Source: Macrocybe gigantea (Eukaryota > Basidiomycota > Agaricomycetes > Agaricales > Callistosporiaceae). Taken from it: a stretch of 64,000 nucleotides of DNA. Positions within the stretch are counted from its first letter, which is position 1, and every line of letters starts with the position of its first letter. Made by a program: the position numbers and the translations under genes. Shown in pieces: positions 33,101 through 44,597 of this stretch. A model generated the notes under the pieces. That model was not told where the DNA came from, searched no databases, and saw only the letters and a program-made list of their open reading frames with translations. Where the stretch lies: the NCBI GenBank assembly GCA_011319805.1, contig SJRY01000161.1:1-64000 (forward strand). The letters are read 5' to 3'.

Positions 33101-34208
33101 GGTGTAAGGAGTAAGACATCGCCTCCTGCAGCACTGGACGGAATATGGAAATTTAAACATCGAATTCTTTCAGGAAGAAAAAGAGGATCGGTATCTATAC
33201 CTCATCAGGAAAACGCCATGGGACTGTGATCTGTTTGTTTTTGGATCAAAGCGGTGTTCGAGGTAGACTGGATGGGATCCATAGCTGAAGGGAAAGTGAG
33301 TATCTACGTGAACGAAATGAATGACACCGTACGTACATATTCTCGTCCACAGGGTCGGCAACATCACGAGCCCACATCGTTTGGATTGTACCACCATCAG
33401 GGCCGATATTTCTCCTGAAGCCGGAGCTGGCAACGACCTCTCCCAGACCGTAGATATTCGTGTTGAGAGGGAGGGAGGACGTTAACTACGAACGTTAGAA
33501 ATGGTGTATGTTCGCGTATGGGTACATACTTGTAGATATTGTTGCTCAAATATCAATGGGAACCCTTCCAGGAGCGTGCTGTTGTCATTCGCTATCACCG
33601 GACCGATGGGCGCGACGGGCAACGATTTGGCTCTTGTATCAAACAAAGGGAGTGCCGAAGGTTGGGACTTGCGAGTAATCCAGAATGCGAATGGCGACCG
33701 CTCGTAGTTGAAGATAAGATCCGACTGTTCCGAGGATAGTGGCGAAAAGGCAGGGCGTTCTATGACGTGCTTCGGTATGGTGTATTGTACGTTTTCCGTG
33801 TCGAAAATATTGACATGCAGTCTGCCAAGCGCATCGTTAGAATGGGTGAATTCGTAGCATCGCATTGTAGCTATCGTGCACCTGCTCGCCGTCTCGTAGG
33901 TAACCTCCACGGTCAAGCTTGGTATATCAGCTCCAAATGCATTACAGGCTGGTCCCGCAAGGCTAAGGTGAGCGGTCAAGCCGGTTTTAGTCTTTACGAC
34001 CGTTTCTAGAACATATCCTGGATGCAATCAGGACGACGCTGCGAAGCTGACAGAAATAGAGCTCCGCACCAGGACAGTCTGAGATGTTATGTGACTGTGC
34101 TCTGGCGTTGCCATTATTGTAACGATGATAAGTGGTTAGCGGCGTCTGAACGGCTGACCTTGCAAGCACTGAAGCGGCAAGTAGCACCCCCAATGACCTG
34201 AACAGCAT
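30152..34208 (-). CDS. Secreted GH31 alpha-glucosidase
   Basis: Extracellular maltase-type enzyme that releases glucose from the non-reducing ends of alpha-glucans. The signal peptide [16 protein letters not shown] starts at 34208, and the mature chain opens HNISDCPG then GYVLETVV. The N-terminal beta-sandwich domain is 33480-34020. The catalytic nucleophile lies in [10 protein letters not shown] (Asp codon 32122-32120) and the general acid in VGADTCGF (near 31237). GKWTGHW, the FRNHN motif and RYSLLPYW follow, and the C-terminal domain runs 30152-30892. The gene is broken by roughly a dozen short introns. Several boundaries were checked (for example GHW joined to [11 protein letters not shown], and CGFN joined to [12 protein letters not shown]) and keep phase. 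All catalytic elements are present, so it is probably active. Close relatives are fungal agdA/agl1-type enzymes. Not every intron was placed. Confidence 0.9.
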
Positions 34209-34247
34209 TGGGGAACCAATTGAGGGTTAAAAAAAAAAGTCCCTTGG

Positions 34248-34256
34248 CTAATATAG
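34248..34256 (-). promoter_or_regulatory. TATA-like element of the alpha-glucosidase gene
   Basis: CTATATTAG on the minus strand, about 40 bases upstream of the start at 34208. Confidence 0.45.
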
Positions 34257-35680
34257 AGCAACGCCCCTGTCGTTTTCGCGAGGAACCCTGACTATACAAT
34301 ATATGGGCCGATCAGCGACCCACTGAATGACACGGGTCAGACATCCACACCTTGCTATTTGAGAAAAATACAACAGCGGAATGTCCACGAAAAACTCAGT
34401 CAGCTACGATTCCTGGCTCAGTGAATATGAAGACGGAAGTGACATTCGAGAGAGAATTGGCGACTGTTTGTGTATGTGGAGCTGAGGAGCATGCTTTCCT
34501 TATCAGGAAAGTAGTAATGGTCCTCACTCACTTGCCAAAATATTCTAGTCGCCGATAGTGATGATAGTCAAGATAACGTTGCACCGCGAAGAATACCAAG
34601 CAAATCCTCAAATTATGAAGCGCGCCCAACGCATCCATTATAGAGCAGCGCGGGTGTCTACGTGCCAGTTGGCCCTTAACCTGTCACGAAGCGAAAACGA
34701 GGCCTCCAAATTAGAAAGCGGCGGCGACATTATTGTCGAATTTCCGCCGCAAAAATGCACTTGCAATTGACGGTCACAACAAACAGGCAGAGGAATCTTT
34801 CCTTTGTTACCGTCCGTAGACCGTCTTCCAGCATTAATCGGGCTTCAAAATGTCCCAAATCGAAGGCGTATCGCAGCGCTAGTCCTCTGCGACTTGCCTG
34901 CTCTGAGCAGCACCAACGTTCCCCTTCCCTGAGTATGCAGTAGCAGGCGTGATCACCCGGCTAGAAAGCCGGAAATCGAAGGAGCGAGCCGTTCTTCTTT
35001 TTCTTCTTCCCACTTTCCTTTTGGCCTGCAACGGCGCTGGAAAATCTGATGGACGAGGCAACGAGGCAGTAACGCCATCTGACATAGTCCAGCCCACATG
35101 AACACAGCCCAAAACGCGAGGCTGTTCACGGATGGGCATAGAAGAGCGGCGATTGTGATATTTGTCCGAAGCACAAGACGTTGAGGAGCGGGTTCTGCTA
35201 TGGGTTGAGTGAGAAGACTGAATGGGGTAGCGAGATGCCACGTAACGCACCGAACAGATGGACATCGTGGACAAAGAAGATTCACTCAGAATGGAAATAC
35301 GACATGACGTCTTGTGAGGGGACAGCTTGCCAGGGTCAGGAAGCAAGGCCGAGATTTTGGGTTTTGACTACGATTCGGCGGAGAGAACAAAACATGAAAC
35401 ATTCAACCAGATGGTACAATGCAGGGAACACGACGGTCCGGCGGGCTGATTAGTCGAGAAGGTTAGGGCTTCATGTACGATGTCTTATGCTGTGCAGTCG
35501 CAATGAAATCCTATAGAATAATTTTTAGAGCGTTATGAGGAGCGGAATAATAAAAGCCTGACCTATTATCCTCAATATCTCGTTATAAAAAGATCATTTC
35601 GTGGCGGGCCTCCCGGAACAAGGATAGATATTAAAGGTGGGTCGATTTAATCCGTTTACTGAGTTTGACAGATGTACTAA
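34257..35680. other. Intergenic, no gene recognised
   Basis: Region between two minus-strand genes, 1.4 kb. Frames on both strands are short and lack motifs. Most likely promoter sequence for the alpha-glucosidase. Confidence 0.5.
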
Positions 35681-37235
35681 TCATTCTACACAGTCTGACA
35701 CAGTTTCCCAGACGCTGGCTTTCTCCGGGTGCAACCGCTGCGTTGTTTGGGTCCAAATTCGTCAACAAAGCACTATCCGCAACATGGGAACAGGGCCGCT
35801 TACCTCTGCAGGAATTTCCATGTTCAAAAGTGCGTGTAACACACCCTTAAGCGAGAAAATATTATTTATCTCCAAAGGAAAAAAAAATGGCAGAAAAAGA
35901 CGCACCAGACCGGTCCATCGTTCCAGCTCGTCCACTTGCTCCGGGGTGATGAAGTCTTGCGAGGTCCGCGAGGCGAAGACCATCTGCGCAGCCGCTGCCC
36001 TGATCACTGTGTCCGCTAACTCTACTTGTTGGGTATGGTCGGCGGCAGCGAAGGATAAGGGACGGAAGATAACGGGCTTGACTGGTCCTGTTGTCAATGG
36101 GGGATTCACTGATCTAGCGGCGGCGTTCCGGCCGACCCAGCACGCAGCTAAGTGGTAAAGATGAAACGTCTCCATCTGCTGGCGCAGGTCATGAGTTCTC
36201 CCTCCCTTCACAGGTTGCTTAGGAAATCTTGCCTCCAATGTAGCCAAATCAGGGGTGCTGTGGTGCAGTTTCTCGACCAGATCATTGTTATGATCTGGAA
36301 AGGATGTTTGTCTACCTTGTGACGAATAAAAACTGCAAATTACAGGTCACGACTCCTGATATGACCGAAAAATTGGCGTGCGACAGACCTATCAGCAGAA
36401 GCGTTCACCACCCCTGTGATAATCGCAGCGGTCGAGCCCGATGGTTTCGCCCTTTCCAGGGCTTTAGAGACCTGGCCGCGGAAATAAGTTAACAAAAGAG
36501 TCAAGCAGATCAAGACGCACCTCACGATGCAGCGCTGGGTCCGCATGAACCTCGTGAGGTTTAGGATCATGAGGGAAAGGCCGGAAGGTAGGTTTCACAG
36601 TACTCACAGGTTTGCTGATCCTGTACGGGAGCTCCAGTGATTCATCTGGGTCTGCGAAATTGAAATCCACGTTACGGGTCACGGAAATGCTGGATTTCGG
36701 CACCACGACCGTGCCAACCGGTACGTCCACCAGAGCTCCACAGGACCCAAGCCTTCCAGCCAAACACGATGTTTAAAGCTCATCGTGGTGACCGCAAAGG
36801 GAACTCTGCGGACGCACCTGACGATGACCATATCGCCGCTCACGCATTCTCGAACCTCACGGACAAAAAAATCCATGTTTGGGCTACCCATTCCAATGCT
36901 GATTATGGAAACAGGTACGCCTTTCAAGCGCCCGGTTATGGTCAGAAAACCTCGTTCCGATGACAAAACAAAAGGCTTTGGCACTTCATCCAGGAATGAT
37001 GCCAGCCTATGCGCTCTAGAAGGAGATCCGACGGTCACCTAGCTTCCAGTTGAAGGATGGTAACCAACGCCCTTGCGAGGCACTTACTATTCGGTTCGCA
37101 ACTTCACCAGGCCTCAGCCCAAGGTGATAAACACGCTGGTCAGCAGTGCGAGGGAAATCTGCACAGTGTAGGTATGTCAGAGATCTGAATTGATTGTCTA
37201 CAATGCTCACTAGCATCCGTCAATAGGTATTTCAT
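35681..37235 (-). CDS. Uridine phosphorylase (PNP/UDP family), 347 residues
   Basis: Cytosolic pyrimidine-salvage enzyme that splits uridine with phosphate into uracil and ribose-1-phosphate. The order is MKYLLTDANFPRTADQRVYH, HLGLRPGEVANRI, TVGSPSRAHRL, the active-site strand ISIGMGSPN, LGSCGALVDVPVG, KPSGSTAAIITGVV, SFYSSQGR and METFHLYHLA (the Glu-Met-Glu ribose-binding region), with C-terminal RLHPEKASVWE. Exons on the minus strand: 37235-37211, 37158-37088, 37038-36818, 36752-36608, 36550-36521, 36471-36389, 36332-36233, 36175-35906, 35845-35804, 35737-35681. The total is 1,044 nt and every phase agrees. The intron 36232-36176 has a GC donor (GAG|GCAAG). No damage is seen. It is the fungal/protist uridine-phosphorylase branch by motif, rather than purine nucleoside phosphorylase. 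Confidence 0.9.
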
Positions 37236-39405
37236 CCTCTATACACCGATCGTTCATTCAGAGCTCCGCTGCTAGTCCCATCTGCTATGTAACAGATACA
37301 CGTGATGTGACACGTCCTGCCGTCTTCCTTAATAGTCCCTTCCAATGAAATAATTCTTGGGCCTGTTCTTGCGCGCATTTCCGTACGCCGCCGCGCTAGA
37401 AGTAGGTGCGATCGACTCTAGTTGCTTAGTTGCTTGACATTTTCCCTGAGTGAGCTAGGAACAAGGGAAGCCCACCCCTCATGTCATTAGAGGCTTTTTA
37501 GAAAAAGAGGTGTAGGGTCTTTAGGATTCCGGCTTAAGGTTCGGCGGTCCAAAAGACAATTTCCCAAGCCGCTAGGCATTACAACAGAGCATGTAAAATC
37601 CGTTTGTGAGCTACAATCGGGCCAAATCATTTTCTTCACTTAATGTCTGAAGAACGGCTAAAGGTATCGGCATGGTTCGGAGCACGAGAACATATGAGAT
37701 GCGAGTTCCTCCCGCTGATCTGTTCGACGATGTCGTCGAACATGGACAACGAGATGGATGTTACCGAGATTTCCGAGATACTTCCGTGACGCCCCAGGCT
37801 TTCTACTGCCAAACATAGAGACCTCTTCGGCCGAACTCGTGACACGCTGAACCCCGCTTGCCAAGGGTGGCCAAACGTGTCGACGCCACACGGCGACTTC
37901 ACCTTATCCTCAAGATTAGCTCGTCTACACGGACACTGCTTTTTGCCTTGCTTACTCCTATTCTATACACATTCTTGGTGTCCATTACTCGGGCTGCTCT
38001 GTAACGAACGTTTGCACTACTCATGGAGTGGCATATGCCACATTGATGCAGAGCCCCATCCTCCTTCCTTACCGCACGCCCTGTGATCAGCTTAGAGTTG
38101 ATGACGTCCTAAAACGGTCCATCTTTTCTCATGTTGTGCTATCGAATGTCATGCGTTATCCCCAGGACAAACGAAGGCTCAGCGCTCAGCCCGGTGACGT
38201 CTGGATCACGGAATACTCCATCGTCAGGCGAGTCACAAGTGCTGAAATGGAATGACGACGTGCGGCTCGCGACGATCAACTCCTTGGTTTTATTTGGTAG
38301 AAGCTCCGTCTAACGGTCGACAACGGTCAACCCACCCTCCAACGTGCTTCTCCGCACAACTCGGAGCCGTCATGCACAGCATTCGATCTCGAATCAAGGT
38401 TCAAACACCAGAAAATAATCCAGTGTTACCGCCATGTCACGCACGTCAAAAAAAAAAAACAGTCATAGTCATATCCTGAACTTGTGGGTCAGCGGTATTT
38501 CCTGTTGGAGATTCCGAGAGATCGCCGTTCACCAATGACCAAGAGAGAGGCGTTTTGTCCTCATCTCAGCGATTGGTGGAAGATAAATCCGATGCGCAGG
38601 ACGGCGGCTATTTTAGTCTCAGATCTGCTCCTGGAAATGCTAAAAGCAAGACAAATCTGAAATGGGTCTAAAATATTGCAATTTCGCGCTGATTGAAATA
38701 GCGTGGTTGGACCATGCTCCGAGGTATTTGCTGGTGTTTGCAAAGGGCGATGTCCTTGGCTTGGGAGGGAACGAGTCTGTGGACTTCACGACGGCGCCAC
38801 AGTTTTTCTGGAAACTAGGTAAGACGCACAGCGGTGGCAGCACTTCTTGAAACATCACAAGGGCGGTTCCTTTTGCATCACCGGGGATTTTGAGCGCTAG
38901 ATCGTTATTTTTTTTTGTTCGGGCCTAGCCGTATCAGGAATCCAAAGTTCCGTGGGATATTCACAAAAGGCAATCTCCTAGACCTAGGGTATACGTGCGG
39001 TTTCCGGAAAAGATTCGAGGATTGGGTTACTTGCCGTACCTGTTACCGGTGCGTTACAAAGGGCTGATCGAGCGGTGTCATGGGCTCCGCAAACCAGATT
39101 CACTCGACGATCAAAATGGGTGTGCTCCCTGGGATAATACGTCAATGACTCTGCTTTTTGAGAAAAACAAAGGTAGTTATGGCTTTAATGACCCACCATT
39201 AGCGAACGGGCGAACGATTCTGTCCACGCCCTTCGTTGGTTGCATCCGCATCTTCATTCCGCGGCACATCTGAGACTCGCGCTCCTGCCGATCACTCCTG
39301 CAGAGCATTTCAGGACATAACCTTCTTGGAAGCTTACCACCACTCTCATAACCCTACTTTCCTGCCACAGCGCCATATTGGCCACCTCTTCCCCCCAACT
39401 ACGCG
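37236..39405. other. Intergenic, no gene recognised
   Basis: 2.2 kb between divergent genes (uridine phosphorylase and the HMG-box gene). Frames at 37636-37902 (-), 38662-38850 (+) and 38995-39273 (+) were examined; none has domain features or usable splice partners. An A-run at 38449-38459 and a T-run at 38909-38916 are the only notable compositional features. Confidence 0.5.
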
Positions 39406-40962
39406 ATGAATCCCTTCGATTCAGCTCACGCAGGAGGGACGAGCTTGCATCCGGTTGACTACAGAGGATCTTATCGTGGACAGTCCGAGAGACGCGAAGA
39501 GCGGGGCTCTCTTTCCGGTTCAGGTTCTGACGACGGTCACTACCCTCCGTACTCAGACACGTCGAAAACCGAAGCGGACGAAGGTGAATCTTCACCGAAT
39601 GTCGACAAAAGTCTCGTCCATGCTTATGTTTCACAGATGAAAATTTGTCGCTCACTTCCCAAACACTAAACGCTGACGGGACACCGAAGAGACCTATGAA
39701 TGCGTTTATGATTTTCGCGCGTCGTCGTCGACCACAAGTCTCGTCCGAAAACCAGGCGATGCGAACCGGCGAAATCAGCAAAATCTTGAGCAGAGAATGG
39801 AATGCGATGCCGCCAGTAAATCTTTTCTTCATCTGCATTCTAGTGTTGACGACGCTAAGCGCGCTTTCCAGTCCGAAAAACAGTTTTACCAAGACCAGGC
39901 GAAACAGCTGAAGGAGACGTTTAATTCGAAATATCCTGATTACGTTTACCGACGCCGTCCTAATAACACTCGGAAACGGCGGAGGACCGATGCGACGGCG
40001 ACGAAGCAGGGGGAGAACCCCGTACCGGTAGAGGCTGGGGACGATACGTCGGGTTTCGGTGATGTTGGGGAGTCTCCAACTTCAGGGGATGATATCCAAG
40101 GAGCAGATGTCACCCATGAACTGCATCATCCTCGTCCTTCCCACCAGGTCGCGCCCCCTTACCATGATCCTCACAAGTTTGGCGCGTCATCCTCCCGTCC
40201 GGCCTACGGTTATGGCGTCTCAGACCTCCCATACCGCTCGAACGGGGCTCACGACACTCGATTACCATTTCACGGCGGCGGCAGCGAGCGCCTTGCTGGC
40301 GAACTGCCAGTCGCGTCGCCCCTCAGCTCGTCTCACATCACGCACCCCCTACACTACCAGTACATGCCACCCTCGAGTCGCACTCACGCCAGTGGGGCAT
40401 CGGCTGGACTATATGGACCTGACCCGGTGACACAACACGAACAGTGGGACCCTTCTATTGTTCGTTCGTCGCCCTGGCTAGCTGGCGGCCAGGAGGGGAC
40501 CCTGGCGTCTCTGACTGGCTCAAAACCGCAAGTTTATCCTTCTTCCGGGAGTCCCTCTACATGGCAAACGCCACCACCTGGTACTCCTTCCGGAGCCCCC
40601 GCGCCCCCGGCAAGTTACACGTTGCAAACCCTGAATTCCCCCTTCTACCCGGTCTCGCACGGACAAGGTCATATCCAAAGCCCACCACAGCCGCCCCTGC
40701 ATGTTCCGCCAGTGTACGGACAGAGTCAGCTGCCGCCTTCGGTCATTCCGGGGAGAAGCTACGAGACTGAATACTCTGCGTCCCCACCTGCCCCAAGCCC
40801 TGCTGATGCCTATCCCCCGGCAGTAGTCGTGAACCAATGGCTTTCGGTCAGCGCCCCTCTAGCGTCAGTAGAAATCTACGGCCAATCCCAGGCTACGATC
40901 AGTCTCAATCGCCTGCTGGGAACGGCACCGGCTCGGCTCATCCGTATTGGACGCGGGACTGA
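39406..40962 (+). CDS. HMG-box (SOX/MATA type) transcription factor, C-terminal frameshift
   Basis: Sequence-specific HMG-box regulator. The box is assembled across two introns: PKRPMNAFMIFARRRRPQVS, TGEISKILSREWNAMPP, then QFYQDQAKQLKETFNSKYPD and YVYRRRPNNTRKRRR. This is the fungal SOX/MATA_HMG form with its basic tail. Exons: 39406-39583, 39637-39815 and from 39872. The junctions G|AT and CCA|TCC keep phase. An acidic Ser-rich N-terminus precedes the box and a Pro/Ser/His-rich tail follows. At the C-run 40814-40818 the frame breaks. With one more C the reading continues naturally (QRPSSVSRNLRPIPGYDQSQ) to a TGA at 40962. As printed, it instead runs to a meaningless tail ending at 41047. 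Such factors act in mating-type control or stress repression; which applies here is not decidable. Confidence 0.85.
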
Positions 40963-42076
40963 AGCAATAAAAAAGAGCTGCGGACGAGCAACACTCTTTT
41001 TTTCTTTTTTTGCCTATATCTCTCATCGTTTTCTTTCTTTTCTGTGATTTTGGCGTATTTCCGTTGAGGGTCTTTTGTTCAGTCTTTTTGTCAGGTGTCC
41101 TTTCGTCGGTATACTGTATTCATGCATAGTTGTCGTTTGCTCTGCACTGCTTTTGAAACTATTGTATCATACAATTGATTCAAATTGAGTCGCTTTCATA
41201 CCCCACGACTTTGCAATCCAGATCCATTGAATTGCGATCGAGGTTTGCCGGCGGTTTTGTATTTCAAATTCATTGTGTCGTCCCCCCGCATTTGTATTCC
41301 TCGGAATCCTGATGAAGAAACATATTCAATTTTGTCTCAGACTCGCGAGTCTCGGATTTCATTTCCCTGTTCCACCGTGACGCTCAGTCGCCTAGGGCTT
41401 GCGTAAACACAGCCTGGGCTTCATGGGAACTTTTTTGTTTGCGGGTCGTGCAGTATGCTAGAAGGATACTGTCGCCTCTGACAAGGCCGTGCCACTGCCC
41501 AGGCACAAAAACAGTCCTGGCGCATCGATTGGCCTACCGTATAACAACACGTCGAATGCATATGGTCCTGTGGAGAATCCTCGAATCAGGATATGACGCA
41601 TGGCCAGCGCCATGTGTCTTATTCTCAAAGAGGCTGAGCCGCAGCCAGATCGGCGTAGATCCTTGGAGAGATGTACCGAGGTATCGCAGAATCATTCAAG
41701 AAAGGTTTCATCCTTCGAGGTATCTAGGGTCTTCAACGCAGAAGATGTCGAAGATATTGGACTGCGAAGACCTTCAGCTTGTCGTCTGACGACCTCTCCT
41801 CGCTGTCGAGATCCGTCGGGCTTCCGTTTAATACGAAGAAAAGGCCCGTTTCATCGGACGAAGACACCGCTCAACCGACCTGGCCATGCACTCGAGAGAC
41901 GGCGATATGAGGATGCCCAGTCGACCAAACTGCACTCCCAGCGCCTGCTACGTCCACTGTCACGTGATTCTGCGCCACCATAACCGGCGTTTCCAAACCC
42001 GGGTTAACGCCTGACAAAGACTTTTGCCTTCAACATGAGTGTCCTGAATTCTCTGTATTAATCGTTCATTTTCACC
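40963..42076. other. Intergenic, no gene recognised
   Basis: The 3' flank of the HMG-box gene (T-rich to about 41050) and promoter of the dienoyl-CoA reductase gene. Frames at 41439-41983 have no domain features. Confidence 0.5.
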
Positions 42077-43246
42077 ATGGCGCCTTCTCAATATGTGGTT
42101 CCAGTCGTTGATTCGACAGCTGTATTCAAACCTGACATCTTTCGCGGCAAAGTGCTGTTCTGCACTGGTGGTGGTTCCGGCATATGTCGAGCCATGACGG
42201 AGGCCGTCGTGAGTTCCTTTTGTCCATGAATTTTGAGTCAGAAGAGTTTATAAAAGACCGTTCTAGATGCGTCACGGCGCTGACGCGGCCATCGTAGGAC
42301 GCAAGTAAGCATGGAAACGTACTGCGCCGTTAATTTGACAATGACCAATCGCCTCGCCTCTTCAGACTTCCCAGGCTGAGTGAAACGGCGAAAGAGCTTT
42401 CGGAAGCTACGGGACGAACGTGCATTCCCATACAAGCAGATGTCAGACAGTCAGAAGCTCTGAAGAATGCCGTCGCTAAAACAATTGAGAAATTTGGAAG
42501 AATCGACTTCGTAATTTGCGGTGACATATTCGCGACGCCTCATGTGGCGATTTCTATCACTGATTTAAGATTTTTGCCTAGGGGCGGCTGGGAACTTTTT
42601 GGCACCAATTTCTGGGTTGTCAGAAAATGCGTTTCGCACTGTCATTGAAATTGACACTGTGAGTTTGGGCTGAAGTTCACTTGTGTCTTTTTTCTCAATA
42701 CAATTGCAAGATCGGCACCTACAACACCGTCAAAGCCACCCTTCCGCACGTAAGGGCGGCCAAAGGATCATACATTCATGTGAGCGCTACTCTGCACTAT
42801 AAAGGTATGGACGATCTTTCATACTGCGGGCTTGGCACTCAGCGCTGCGCGGTGCGCCGGTAGGAACACCTTTCCAGGCCCACGTTTCAGCCGCGAAAGC
42901 GGGGGTCGATGCGCTTTCTGCCGTTATCGCCGTAGAGGAAGGTCCACATGGTGTTCGGTCGAACGTCATATCTCCTGGGCCCATTGGCGGGACGGAAGGA
43001 ATGGACCGCCTCTCTCTCAAGTCCGGCGAATATCAGATGAAAGATTACCCGGCCGGACGACAGGGACATGTGAAGGACATTGCAAATGCCACGGTCTTTC
43101 TCTTCAGCGACGCCGCCTCCTACATTACAGGTCAGGTCCTCCCCGTTGATGGTGGATTTGAACACCTGCGGGCGCCAATGGTGCCATATCCTCAATCGGT
43201 ATTAGATCCCACAAGCGTTGCGAATCTTATCAAGCCAAGACTATAG
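42077..43246 (+). CDS. SPS19: Peroxisomal 2,4-dienoyl-CoA reductase (SDR family), 292 residues
   Basis: NADPH-dependent auxiliary enzyme of beta-oxidation that reduces 2,4-dienoyl-CoA from polyunsaturated fatty acids. A Rossmann start [16 protein letters not shown] is followed by [28 protein letters not shown], a helix with [30 protein letters not shown] and [12 protein letters not shown], ending in [11 protein letters not shown]. The classical SDR Tyr-x-x-x-Lys Tyr is replaced, as is normal in peroxisomal dienoyl-CoA reductases. Exons: 42077-42208, 42267-42304, 42366-42520, 42582-42658, 42711-42804, 42864-43246 (879 nt, phases agree). The protein ends PRL, a plausible but non-consensus peroxisomal targeting signal 1. 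It is intact. Confidence 0.9.
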
Positions 43247-44597
43247 CGCTCGTTAACTAGTCTATGTCTGGATTTCGTGCAATGATGAGCTTCACGGTTC
43301 CTTGTGGATGCCCTCGCCTGGATGTTCGGACCCAAATGACAGGGGAAAAAGGGCGCAACTGAGGCCGGACGAATACGGGAACCCCTAGATCTAAGGGTTA
43401 CTGCTGGTTTAGAAAGTTGGCTCAGCATTTTCATTTTGCGACCGGATTGACGCCCGGGCACGTATCGCTGGGGCCGAACACGTTTCCAACGGCCCAGTTT
43501 GGTTTAGTGCACCTGTCTCTACGTCACCCTCAACCCTCACGCGACTAGGTCAGGTCTCAAGGCCTCATCGATCAGTTTGTCTGCGTGACCAGATTTTAGC
43601 TGCCGCATGAGCGCTATGAAAGACTTCCCATGTCCATGGAGTTAAAAAAAAAAGAGGGTTTCAGGAATAGCGAGGAAAGTGCTCGAGAACAAGGACACGT
43701 TCATCTGCGATTGCACCCGAGTACCTCCCCGCGCTAGGGTTACAAGTGATGATCATGGCCGTGATGGCTTCTGTTAAGACGACAGATTGACATGATCATT
43801 GCGATGCTGCAAAGTTCTTCATGTCAAGGGGAAATGATAAGAAGACGCCTGAGGAACGCCTGCAGGACCCCACGGCCGAACCCACTTTCGTGCTTATCGT
43901 CACAAGACTCGCGGCCCAGACTGGGCTCTTGGACCCTCGCCAGACCCGCTGTCACATGCTATTGCCGCAAGATTGCGAGGGCATGCCCGGCAGATGTTGT
44001 GGCGAGTGGCGCGGAGACCACGGGATGGGTGCATCATTTCCGTAGTAGTCCAAAAAGTCGTGAACGGTGGAAGATTGGCAGTTCCATATGCAGCTAAAAC
44101 TACCGACTTGGGGGATTTCAAAACTAACCCAGGACACACGAAAGAACCCCAACCCCTTTCATTTTTTTTCACTAGTTCGAGGGGGCAATCAATTCGTCTG
44201 ATCATACATAAAATGAGGTATACACGGGTCTTGCGCGGACGATCACGCCCTGATGAGAAGGACCTGCCAGGCCAGTGACATTCTCCGTGCCGCAATAAAT
44301 ATAGAAAATAGTCAAGGAGCATACTCTGCCTAACCCGATGTTGTCGGTCCTAATGGTTCCTAGGGCAGTTTGGCTACCGCCCAGGGAGCCAAACACACAC
44401 CGTGTAATATTTCAGAGTCCGCGAACGTATGACGTTGGAACCGGAGAGCTTCGCCTGCCCGGCAATAGCTCATAGTGCGGCTATCTCTTCCTGACATTGC
44501 TGAGCACGCACGGGAAGGCGAGACGTTGCATGGAGCGTGAATATAGGATGACATCGGCAGAATAAAATGCGTGCAATCACCACAACAGCTCAACGGG
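43247..44597. other. Intergenic between convergent genes, no gene recognised
   Basis: 1.35 kb between the stops of the dienoyl-CoA reductase and Rtc1 genes. Frames near 43792-44322 on both strands lack features. A short A-run (43644-43653) is present. The length is unusual for convergent genes in this window (compare 124 bases at 30028-30151) and may hide an unrecognised non-coding or species-specific gene. Confidence 0.4.

Noticed and set aside
37636..37902. Minus-strand frame resembling an F-box start
   Set aside because: No LPxE core and no continuation; similarity too weak to name.
39816..39843. 28-nt intron in the HMG-box gene
   Set aside because: Too short for a fungal intron; extending it to 39871 gives a normal 56-bp intron and a correct HMG box.
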